From Panicum virgatum (lineage: Eukaryota > Streptophyta > Magnoliopsida > Poales > Poaceae), in contig NC_053146.1 of NCBI RefSeq assembly GCF_016808335.1, forward strand, positions 8,563,015 to 8,627,014: DNA of 64,000 nucleotides, given 5' to 3'. The notes under the pieces are model-generated. The model searched no databases, was not told where the DNA came from, and saw nothing but the letters and a program-made list of their open reading frames with translations. Positions within the stretch are counted from its first letter, which is position 1. Each line of letters opens with the position of its first letter. Made by a program: the position numbers and the translations under genes. This document shows positions 1 through 10,791 of the stretch, one piece after another.

Positions 1-278
1 GAGTTTTATATTAGTGTTGGGAGCCTGCCGCCAATTGGTGGGGCGGCAGGGGGCCTGCCGCCCGGCAGGGGGGGGCGGCAGGCTCCCTCCACGGACCTCT
101 GCGCAATTTTTTTATTTACATATAGGTCCCTACCGCCCACCTGCCGGGCGGTAGGCCCCCTGCCGCCGCCCTGCCGGGCGGTAGGGGTACAGAACTGTAA
201 AACCTAAAACCAAAAATATATTTCTGTAATTTTTTTTTAAAAATGCAAAAATAAAAAAGGCGCCTTGTTCGTGTCCGG
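1..278. mobile_element. Terminal region of a Mutator-like element, cut by window start
   Basis: The first 180 bases hold alternating GC-rich blocks built on gggcggcagg and its complement. They are followed by an A/T-rich stretch ending in aaaaaaggcgcc. The same order (GC-rich inverted blocks, then an A/T tract, then a gcg-type end) makes up both ends of the MULE at 48859-57981. I infer the end of a related MULE whose body lies before the window. No target duplication can be tested because the other end is missing. Confidence 0.4.
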
Positions 279-2287
279 TCCAGCAACGTTTTGGACTCCA
301 TTTATGTCTTTCAGAAGCTACCTTCTAGCCCATGGCTTCCTCCCCTAAAAAAAAGCCCATGGCTTCCTGGTACTTTGGTCAACTTAGTTAAATTAAAGTT
401 CTACTCCCCCATCCAAAAAAAAAAGTTGAAGTTCTACTCATAACTTCTACTCCGTAAGCAATTTGCCATAATTAAACTGTCTCCAACACTAGGCACAAAG
501 TGACCCATACCTAAAATGCGCCGGCACAGTGTTTTACCGTTGTAATATACTCTTTCCCGAAACTTCTGACTTACCCACTGAAATGCAAATAGGGATCAGA
601 AATGTGGTCAATATCACGAAGAATAATGAAAGATCATCTGTACCCATATACAAATGGATGTTTTCATATGGAAGCCATCGGCCTCCAACGGAGTAGGCAA
701 ACACAGGACTCATTTTTCTGGAAGATTCCTTCTGCTTTGGGTGACTCAAATCCTGGAATAGGTCTCGGTTTTAGGTTCGTGCTTTACTTTTCTGGAAGAT
801 GCCATTTTCACAAAAAACAATCACACATGATGTTACCTGTTATGCTTATAAAGCTTCGAAGGCCGAAAATAACCAAATTGCAACTATGGAGGAGCATTCG
901 GAGAACAATTTTTGTATTCGTTATTAGAGGAAATCATACAGAGTTAGTAATTAATTTTAATAAAGTATGCCGACCAAGGGAAATAAATTACGTGTTAACT
1001 GCCAAACCATGACCTGTTTAAGAAATTGGAGTAATAGTTAAATTTTTCATAACGTTAATCATGGTTTTGCCTTGGGTTTCTTAGTTAATTAGTTGGGAGG
1101 GACTGTTGGGCAGGGGAAAAGGTATGGAAGATGCCGACCATGGTGCTTCGCCCACAACCCTGGAGGTACACGATAAGAAGCAGTGGAGCACTGCCGCCCA
1201 AAAATCCATGCACTGCCGCGTCATTTCTTTACTCATCTTCTACGGCCACACAGAGGTGTGACCCCAATACACAAGTGAGAAGAATGCTCGTCTCTATCCA
1301 TGCCCGGGAAACTGGTTCCTAGTAGTTTGAGTAAATGTACATTAAACCATTTCCAGAAGAGACAATTAATTAACCAAGTGGGTATCATGCGAAAGTTGCA
1401 TATGAATATACTCCGTGCAATTTTATTTACTACTAGTATGGTATTCGTAGGAAGGATGGACGCGTGATTAGAAGAGGGGTGAGAATTGAGAAACTCCAAC
1501 CGACCTACAAAACAAAAAGTGATATTTGAAATATAACTCCCCGTCAAGAAATTTTGGATTTTAATTATGATCCTTTGAGCACATTTTATTTGTTGTTTAA
1601 AACTTGCATGTTGCATGTAGATTCTTTCTAAAATGTTTCTTTAAAGTCATAAGTTTGATATATATTTCCAAAAAAATATAAATGTAAAGACATGTAATTC
1701 AAAACCTTATATATGTCAATATATGTTATGTATCTCTTATTGCAGTCAGCACAAGTTATGTTTAGGACATAGTCTAACAAACCACATAAAAGAAAGAGAA
1801 ATGAGTACAACTCCTACTAAGAAACCTACTTAACTATTTGAAAACTGCTACCAACCCTCTTTTAAGACTTACCTTTCCCATGAGTTTCCTAGGGATCCAT
1901 TTTAAGACGCACACAAGTGAAAAATTACACATAAACTCTAAGCTCATAACTTGTAGTGTAAAAACCAAATCGTAGAATGAAAGAACCACACTAAACATTC
2001 ATACACTCGATAGAAGCCTACATATCCACAACCCTCTCATTTTACAGCCTACCTGTAAATGCTATTTCAAACTACATCCGTTGAAAATATAGTTAATTTT
2101 AGTTTCGTTGCTATTTAAATTTTTCTAATTTAACAGAGTTTACTGAAAAAGAAATTAATACTTACAACATCTAATTAGGCTCAGCAAATCCATGATGAAA
2201 TATGTGTTGATATTTTTTTGCGAGGAAAATACGTGTTGATATTGCATTTATTTAGTACTCTAGATGCTAATATATACTAGAAAACAA
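279..2287. other. Intergenic, no gene recognised
   Basis: A/T-rich sequence with short open frames only. The longest of these (602-1012) shows no recognisable domain. No exon-like run with splice sites was found. Confidence 0.6.
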
Positions 2288-2347
2288 CTCTTCCCCAGAC
2301 CCCGCACAGTGCGGGAAGCCTACGGCACTGGGTACGCCCTTTTTTTA
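2288..2347. repeat. SINE-tail-like fragment upstream of ZDS
   Basis: A short block reading ccccagaccccgcacagtgc, continued by ggcactgggtacgccc and a run of T, resembles the 3' part of tRNA-derived SINEs common in grasses. The tRNA-like head with A and B boxes is not visible, so this would be a truncated copy. The family is recalled rather than computed. Confidence 0.35.
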
Positions 2348-2757
2348 TGGTGAGGTATGTAATCTTTGTAACTCTACAAAACTTGAGAAACTCTGCAATG
2401 TGAGTATTGAAAGTGCCTAATGTTAATACAAATGCGGATACATGCCGCTGTGCACGTAGCAGAAGCTGAAGCTGGGAAAGTGCCGCCTGCAATGCTTGTA
2501 ACGTTGTGTATTGTATTCACCACCATTGGTGCGGCGCGGTGCTGCCACGAGGCCCCGCGACAAATCCTCGCCCCGACGGCATCTCCGGCTCTTCGCCCCC
2601 CATCCCCTTCCAGCATCCATCCCCCCTCACACAAATTGTCCCCCTCCCTCTTCTTTACCGCTGCCGACCACTGCCGCCACCACCAGCACCGCCCCACCTC
2701 GCGCTTGCAGCTGCCACGGGTGCTAGGTAGCCCGCCGGAGCCGCCGCCGCCGCGCCC

Positions 2758-5700
2758 ATGGCCTCCGTGGCGGCCACCTCCACGCTGGCCCCGGCCCTCG
2801 CCGCCCGGCGGCGCCGGGCGCGGCCAGGGATGGCGCTGCTACCGCCGCGCCGGGGCGCGGTCGTGCGGTGCTCGCTCGAAAGCAACGTCTCCGACATGGG
2901 CGTCAACGGTGAGGAGCGGCACCCTGCTCGCGCTTCTCTTCTTGGGGCTGGAGCGGTGTGAGTTGAGAGTGGGTTCGTAGACTGTTAATCCTTGTGGACT
3001 TCCCAGACCGTAGTTCCAATACTCCCTTGGGTCATAAAAATCTTGTCTTTTTGGTCCTGAATCAAGCCTGGAGTTTTAATTTGGCTATCGAAAACAGTAT
3101 GTATCCTTCTGATTTTAGTTCATAGGTTCATTCACGGTACTGTAATTTCTCTATGCTCTAGAAGTATCAACTATCAAGTATCTTCTGATAATTGAAAACA
3201 CTCCTCGTAGTTGTGTTCTGGAGACCGCCCCTTTGTTCTCTTTTGTGACCAAAAGGTGTAGAATTCTGGGTAGATTGCTCCAAGTTTCTAACTTTGTGCT
3301 ATCAGCTCTGTTTCGGTTTAAATAGCTTTGGGCTGAAATCCCAGGTTGACATGGAAATTTTGAACTGAGATCTTTTCCATGTGTGGCAGCTCCAAAAGGA
3401 TTGTTCCCACCTGAACCGGAGCACTACAGGGGGCCCAAGCTCAAGGTGGCCATCATAGGGGCAGGCCTCGCAGGCATGTCCACTGCCGTCGAGCTTTTGG
3501 ACCAGGGCCATGAGGTTAGCTGATTGGTTGCCTTCAGCAGAGCTAAATGCTCTCTTATACGGGAATATCACTGCCATTTAATTGTCCTAATTGGGCATGA
3601 TTCTTTTTGCAGGTTGACTTGTACGAGTCCCGACCATTTATTGGTGGCAAGGTTGGCTCATTTGTCGATAGGCAAGGAAACCATATCGAGATGGGGCTGC
3701 ATGTGTTCTTCGGGTGTTACAGCAATCTGTTCCGCCTCTTGAAGAAGGTACAGGCATCTGTACCTTAAGCTCACTAGACACATACTGAATTAGTTTAGTG
3801 TACTGTTACTTTTACTGCCTTACTTAGATAACTCTGAATTAGTTTTTCTTTGAGAAATTTTAAGATTGGATATCTTCAGAGCTCATCAATCTGCTGATGA
3901 ACTCATTGTATTTCAGGTTGGTGCTGATAATAATCTGCTGGTGAAGGAACACACACATACTTTTGTAAACAAAGGGGGTGCGGTTGGTGGTATGTTCAGC
4001 GTTCATATACTCATCAATCTTGTTGTGGAACAGTGCTCTTATGTTGCAATGTTTTACTATTCTTAATTGTTTGGAATTGTTCTATGTCTATAGTGCAATT
4101 ACTTCTAGTGTGTTAAAGTATTAACCAAGTATTCAAGTTTAAAAAGTGAAGATACGATATTGCTTTTGAATGTTCTGCTAAGGGATTCATTTGTATTTTC
4201 TGAGATTTAACAATGCTTGTATTGCCTGCTGTGGCCTGTGGCACACTATTTACTCTGCAACTTACTGAACTATGTTTTGTTATATATTTTCATGCAACTT
4301 TAATATATTTTTCTCATATTATTTTGCACTGATTACAGAACTTGATTTTCGGTTCCCGGTGGGAGCTCCATTACATGGTATTCAAGCATTCCTCAGAACT
4401 AACCAACTCAAGGTAAATCCATAATTCATGAATATTATAATCTTCAAGGAGAACCTCAACTCATAAAATTAGTTTAGCCTTGAATTTCTTTCTTTGCCTT
4501 TTGGCATTATATGCTTCCCCATCTGTTATAAATTTCTCTACTTGAGCTCTATCAAGCTCATGATCATGAGCCTTGCCCTATAGTGACTATTTTGAGCTGC
4601 CATTATTTAACCACTTAGACATGTTATTTCCTTCTGATACTTTTTTTTGCTGTGCTTTTTGAATTCCATCTGTATTCACATCTTTATAGCCATACACTCA
4701 CACTTCTGAAAGTGATCATCCCTCTCCCATTTCATTCAAAGGAATCAGCTCACTTGATATGCATTTCTTTATAGAATTGTTAAAATCCATCATAATTATA
4801 TGTGAACTATTGCATGCAGGATATATGTGTGTGCACAAGCATGCTATGCCATTTGAAATAGTTTGCACTTTGCAGGTTATTATAATGTCTGTAATAATAC
4901 ATATTTTCACAATATATTTGCATTCTTATTCTTGTTCTAAGCCATGGAGAAAGCACTGTACAGTCCTCGTAGGTTCCTAACTACCTGTCCTTGATACTAA
5001 CTTAAATTAGCAAAGCTTAATTGTGGCATCTTCAGATTGAGGGTTGTTGTCTATTTGTAGCTAATATTTAGTTCTGTTTTAAGTCTATGTTGTAAACATT
5101 CTTAGCTTTTCCCTGTAACCATCACTGGCATTCTCATTGGAAGTGAAGGATTCTTTAAGTGCACATAAAAATTTAATAAGGACTGAGATCATGTCGTTTG
5201 TCTATCTTTTAATAACTACATATTCACTTTTTTTCAATTAAAAAAATATGTTTTCATTAAATCTTTTGTTTGTAAAACATTTGAATTATTTGCAGGTTTA
5301 TGATAAAGCAAGAAATGCAGTTGCTCTTGCCCTAAGCCCAGTTGTTCGGGCTTTGGTTGATCCCGATGGTGCATTGCAGCAAGTGCGGGACTTGGATGAT
5401 GTAAGTATTGACTGCTTTTGTTTAAGATTCATTAGGAGTTTACATCTTGGACAGTTAGGAGTTTTCATGAAGTATCATTTTTAAAATATGTACCGTTGTA
5501 ACCCAGTTATAGCTCTTTTTTTAAGTTAAATGTAAATTTGCCAGTGTGCCCTTTTCAGGTAAGTTTCAGTGATTGGTTCATGTCCAAAGGTGGTACTCGG
5601 GAGAGCATCACAAGAATGTGGGATCCTGTTGCTTATGCTCTGGGTTTCATCGACTGTGATAATATTAGTGCACGTTGCATGCTTACAATTTTCACTCTGT

Positions 5701-7882
5701 TTGCCACAAAAACAGAGGCATCTTTGTTACGCATGCTAAAGGGTTCGCCTGATGTTTATTTAAGTGGCCCAATAAAGAAGTACATAACAGACAGGGGTGG
5801 TAGGTATGATGATAGAGGCAAAATTTTCTTCTGAACTGTCTTTGTCTAGGTACTACCATACATATGAAAACTTATGTCATGTAACAAATCCTTCAGGTTT
5901 CACTTAAGGTGGGGATGCAGGGAGGTTCTCTATGAGAAATCACCTGATGGAGAGACCTACGTTAAAGGCCTTCTTCTCTCCAAGGTAAGATTTCTTATCA
6001 GTATATCAGTTTCTGGTTTGCTTGATTATGCAGCTAGATCATATGTGGAAAATATGACAAATTCTGTAGCCTTAACTATTCTTTATATTTGTATTGATAT
6101 TTTCATACATCTGGATGTTTTTAGGCCACAAGCAGAGAGATAATAAAAGCTGATGCATATGTTGCAGGTTCTTTTTCTTCTTCCTTGTTTTTTATTTCTT
6201 GTCTAATTAGCACTTCCAAGTTCCAACCACTCACTTAACTTGGTTTCAATAATTGCACACAGCTTGCGATGTACCGGGGATCAAAAGACTACTACCGTCA
6301 GAATGGAGGGAATGGGAAATGTTTGACAATATCTACAAGTTGGATGGTGTTCCTGTTGTCACTGTTCAGCTTCGCTACAATGGATGGGTTACTGAACTTC
6401 AAGATTTAGAAAAATCAAGGTAGCTGATGCCCCCCCTGCATATTTAGTATTTTTGTCACTTATTTGGTTTTACACTGGATAACTTAAAATTCTCACCACT
6501 CATATCTGAATGTTTCATGAAGATTACATCTGTTTTATGTAACATATATTTGTGCGCAAATTGAATTTCTCCATGCTCGCTCAGTGATACTTCTCTTGTC
6601 TTTGTTGTAGACAACTAGAAAAGGCGGTTGGTTTGGATAACCTCCTGTACACTCCAGATGCAGACTTTTCCTGTTTTTCGGACCTTGCACTCTCATCTCC
6701 TGCTGATTACTATATTGAAGGACAAGGTTCCCTGATCCAGTAAGTCCACAGTTTCATTCTGAATATTTTCTACTTTGGTGGTCTGGAATAGTTTATGAAG
6801 ATTCAGTGTAGTATTCACTTTTTGACATATCATTTTGAAGTTCTTGTTTGTATAAATTTTAGCTAGCCAAGTAACTAGCAGTATGGAGTAATTTATGAAG
6901 ATTCAGTGTAGTATTCACTTTTTGACGTATCATTTTGAAGTTCTTGTTTGTATACGTTTTAGCTACCTAGGTTACTAGCATTATTTTTTTTCTCGAACAC
7001 GCAAGAGAACTGCGCATCAATATATTAAGACGAAAAGGTTACTAGCAGTCTAGCACGTCACAACTTACAACTACTGTGTTTCAACTATCAAATTGAATTC
7101 TTTGTGCAAAGTGCAAACGTATTCACATTCAACGCTTGATTCATTTGCAGAGCTGTGCTAACTCCTGGTGATCCATACATGCCATTGCCAAATGAGGAGA
7201 TCATCAGTAAGGTTCAAAAGCAGGTAAGTTTGAAAATAACATCTGTTTTTTTTTGCATAGTTATAGTTACTGCTACAACTGATTGTTGCAGATTGTTCAC
7301 TTTATAAATAACTAAGCAAGATCTCATTTGGAAATTGGAAGTACTTAAAAAGATACGAAATTTCTTATGATTGTATTATATATTTATATTCTCCCAAGCT
7401 CACCTCAATACCAACACATATATGATTTCCTGCAGGTTGTAGAATTGTTCCCATCTGCCCAGGGATTGGAAGTCACATGGTCCAGTGTGGTGAAAATTGG
7501 ACAATCTTTGTACCGTGAGGCTCCTGGAAATGACCCATTCAGACCTGACCAGAAGACGCCGGTTAAAAACTTCTTCCTGTCTGGATCTTACACGAAACAG
7601 GTATTCTTCATCTACAGGAATCAATGGATCAGGAAATGCTAAAATTTTACCATTTCAAATTTCGGTGTCTGCACACCAGGGATTTAATTTTAAGAGATGC
7701 TCCTAATATTGTGCTGTGTTCAGGACTACATTGACAGCATGGAAGGAGCGACACTCTCTGGCAGGCGAACTGCAGCCTACATCTGCGGTGCCGGGGAGGA
7801 GCTGCTGGCCCTGCGAAAGAAGCTAGTGATCGACGACAGCGAGAAGGCGCTGGGCAATGTCCAAGTCCTGCAGACAAGTTGA
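2758..7882 (+). CDS. ZDS: Zeta-carotene desaturase, chloroplast (14 exons)
   Basis: Plastid flavoprotein that converts 9,9'-di-cis-zeta-carotene through neurosporene to tetra-cis-lycopene, passing electrons to plastoquinone; it follows phytoene desaturase in carotenoid synthesis. Exons: 2758-2908, 3390-3514, 3613-3747, 3917-3989, 4339-4412, 5296-5400, 5559-5803, 5897-5984, 6125-6167, 6263-6419, 6611-6739, 7151-7223, 7436-7600, 7724-7882. All junctions are GT/AG and keep phase. Product 573 aa, the usual length. Residues 1-50 are Arg/Ala/Ser-rich like a transit peptide. [18 protein letters not shown] near residue 70 is the FAD-binding GxGxxG motif, followed by [17 protein letters not shown]. 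The conserved C-terminal part contains [19 protein letters not shown]. No frameshift or stop is seen. The start is the first ATG of this frame that gives a transit-like leader. Neighbours are unrelated in pathway. Identification rests on near-identity along the whole protein with the cereal enzyme as I know it. Confidence 0.97.
6789..6985. repeat. 100-bp tandem duplication in ZDS intron 11
   Basis: Two near-identical adjacent units share the run tttatgaagattcagtgtag, starting at 6792 and 6892. The period is 100 bp and the units differ at a few positions. The duplication lies wholly within the intron between exons 6611-6739 and 7151-7223. Confidence 0.9.
6981..7036 (-). mobile_element. 5'-truncated LINE tail (56 bp) in ZDS intron 11
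   Basis: A poly-T run followed by ctcgaacacgcaagagaact is the reverse complement of a typical grass L1 LINE 3' end. It is flanked by a perfect 11-bp target-site duplication, ggttactagca, at 6970-6980 and 7037-7047. The insertion was therefore a very short reverse-transcription product in minus orientation. Confidence 0.8.
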
Positions 7883-8533
7883 GCCTTGCCATCACACATG
7901 CTGGAACAGCCAGATTATATCCTTCTCGCTTCTGGTTGCGGGCGACCTCCTGTAAATCCTATTTGAGCATTACATCCGCCGCGGCTTTTCCGGTTCCTGA
8001 TCTGGGAACCAGGTATCTAGGTGGCATACGGGATTACTTCAGGCAGTGTGTATGTTAAGCTGGAACTTGATTGATCATTCATTGGGACGATTGATTGCTG
8101 ATATATACATACAGCACACACTGTTCTTACGCTTTGCGAGAAAATAGCAAGCGATTATCCGGGGGCTATTGCTGGATGATTTTATCAAGATGTGGCTTTT
8201 ACACACATATGAACCTCTTCATTTCATATGAATATCTGGTTATTGCTACGCCATGTGCAATTGAGCTTTGGTTCATGGAAAATGCTGCACCTCCCTGGCC
8301 GGCTGCTGTGCTGGAAACTGAAACATGTCCAGCCGTTGTGCTGGAAACTGATACAGGTCAGTTTCCGGCGTGCTTGCCGCTGTCACCGGCGTGGAATGGA
8401 TGCAGCCGGAGCGTGTCGCTGTGAAGGCCTCACGACCTCCTGTGGTCTGCTTTCATGCGAGACCCTGACGGCCAGGAGCGCTGAGCTCCTGCGGTTCTGT
8501 TTGTTCCCCTGAGCAAGCGGCAGTTGGTGGCTG
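7883..8533. other. ZDS 3' UTR / intergenic spacer
   Basis: About 650 bp between the ZDS stop codon and the next start codon. It should hold the ZDS 3' UTR and the promoter of the DUF2358 gene. No further gene or element recognised. Confidence 0.6.
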
Positions 8534-10089
8534 ATGGCGCCAAGCCCAGCTGCCGGGCTGCCCCCGGCCCGGCCGTCTAGCAGCCACCTGTGGCGCGCCG
8601 GCGGCGTCCTCCAGCCCGTATCCGGCTCGCACGTCCTGCTGCAGGGGCCGAGGCGCCGCCACCGGCGTCCCCCGGGCGCCGTCGTCCGAGCTGCGCCGGA
8701 CGCGCCCCCGGTGGTCAGGGCGGGCGTCAGCGCCGTCACCGAGCTCCTCAGAGCCATTGCCCCAAACAAGACGCCCAGGCAAGCTTCGCCTCTCGTTCGT
8801 CAAGCTCACCCTTGGCTCTGGATTTGGATTCCGTGGAATCAAGCATCCATTTTTCTTGGCTCGGCCGTGCAGGGACGCTGCCGAGCAGGGTGAGGAGCCA
8901 GACCCGCCGCCGTGCGGCAGCGTCGAGGATGTGCTCGCCGTGCTCCGAGACGACTACCGACGCGCCTACTTCCTCACCGGTACGGGTTTTTTCTTGCACC
9001 TTGCTGCGTTCTTTCACCAGGGATTTGCTTGGATGATCATGGCGGCTGATAGATTGCAGAACTGATTGAACCTGATAAAATTACAAATTTTGATGCATGC
9101 GAACAAAGCATGATACGGATTGTTCAGAGAAATGTGAAAGGAAATGATAACCAGCTCCTCTAGCATTGCAGGGGATTTCACTCCGGGCATATACACTGAA
9201 GATTGCTTGTTTGAGGATCCGACGATAAAGTTCCGGGGGTATGTCTGTTGTCTGATGTCTCCTTAAAAAAAAAGAGTTGAGGAATTTGTGACCATGAGTG
9301 CATTCTTGCTCCTCATAGGACTATCTAGATACTCTCAGAATCTGGATCTACTAGTGCCATTCTTCGACAGCCCTTCGCTTGAGCTCGAAAACATTGAAAA
9401 GGTAACAAACAGCATTTGTTGGCTGGAATTCAGTGATTCGTTTGTGGAAACTTTGTTTCTGACTCGCAATTCTGCGTTGGCATCTGAAAAGTTTTTTTTA
9501 GATCTGAATTGCAAGAACCAACTTGCCATTCTTGTTGTTGTATAGACTTAAGTTATCACCAAGTCCCAGCTCGTAGTGAACATTTCTTTTAGTTAATACA
9601 GTTATCTGAAAAAAAAGTATGGACTTATGATCCATACTGAAACACGTTCAGCCTGCGCATTTTTTAAGTTGTTTGAAATCTCACAGGGTTTGAGGGTTGA
9701 AACAAGGTTCATCAAAGCAACATGGAAACTAAGGTGCTTGAAAAGAAAAGTTTGATTTTCCCTGTAGTGTTTTACAATATAATTGTGTTCTCTTTGACTA
9801 ACACGTCTGTACATTTTTCAGGACATATTTGAGGCTTCCATGGAGACCCCTTATTGCGATCAGAGGGAACACAACCTATGATCTGAACGAAGATTACAAG
9901 GTAGCAACCAGAAAACCCAATCCTTGTAAAGTTATCTCCTTTATGACCAAAGGAAATCGAAAAACACTCCCAAGATTTTTGGTTGCATTTGTTCAGGTGG
10001 TTCGGCACTCTGAGAGCTGGGACGTCTCTGCGCTGGAGGCCATCGGCCAGATATTCGTGTCTGCTCCGGAGCAGCGGAAAGGCAGCTGA
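8534..10089 (+). CDS. Plastid DUF2358 / NTF2-like family protein (7 exons)
   Basis: Exons: 8534-8778, 8873-8979, 9172-9238, 9329-9401, 9687-9733, 9822-9900, 9997-10089; phases join to a 236-aa protein. Residues 1-65 are rich in Arg, Pro, Ser and Ala with no acidic cluster, as in a chloroplast transit peptide. The body has the DUF2358 pattern: DVLAVLRDDYRRAYFLTG, then DFTPGIYTEDCLFEDPTIKF, LVPFFDSPSLELENIEK, TRFIKATWKLR and a C-terminal HSESWDVSALEAIGQIF. This is an NTF2-like fold family of plants and cyanobacteria with no assigned reaction, so I give no function. Intron 1 needs a GC donor (ag|gcaagc at 8779). The acceptor before exon 4 is placed at 9328, because the upstream AG at 9317-9318 leads to a stop. 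ZDS lies upstream and QCR7 downstream, both on the same strand. Confidence 0.88.
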
Positions 10090-10791
10090 GGCTGAAGCTG
10101 GAGATGTGCAGTGTGCAACACCACACCACACATGATCAGAACACATGCCAAGTCCATTTCCAGAGCTCCATTTTCAGTCAGAAACCAGCAATGTTGAGAT
10201 CATCGTTTTCTAGCGTGATGGAATGTAGTTGTGGTGATTTCAGGACGAGGGGCCAGTACAGTACAGTAGGTAAGATGAAATGTGTCACATTGATTGGCCT
10301 TTGAAGACTTGTACTTTTCCAAGTTGCAAAAAAAAAAACAGTTATATTTTCTTTCTTACAAAAAAACTGAAGCAAATATGTTAGACAGATGCTTACGCCA
10401 ATGATCAAGGTAAAACATTTATAAATAAGTCTCTAAGTCTTCCGGTAAGATCATTACGATTTACGATCCGAGATCCCATGATCTAGGTAAAAATTTCATT
10501 TAGTACTTGATCAAATCTGTTAAAAAAAACAAAACTCCTATTCCAAAACCAACCACCTCTGAATCAGATTGGCCCATTCTTATTCTGTCCATTTCTGAAC
10601 TTGCCGAAATGGGCCGGCCCATTCTGTGCCACCCATCCTCCTCTCCCCCGGAAGCTTCTCCGGCCTTCTCGGCCACACAAAACGCCGTGAGGTGGTGACG
10701 ACGGTGGGAAACCGAAGCTCTCTGGAACTACTCCGGCGAGCATCGGAAGCACACGCACGAGGCCGCGGAACCTTCCGGAACCTTCGCTAGG
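10090..10791. other. Spacer between DUF2358 gene and QCR7
   Basis: Contains the 3' UTR of the DUF2358 gene and, from about 10600, a GC-rich leader to QCR7. No separate gene seen. Confidence 0.6.

Noticed and set aside
602..1012. 136-codon + strand frame near the left edge
   Set aside because: No domain, no splice partners and A/T-rich composition unlike the host genes nearby.
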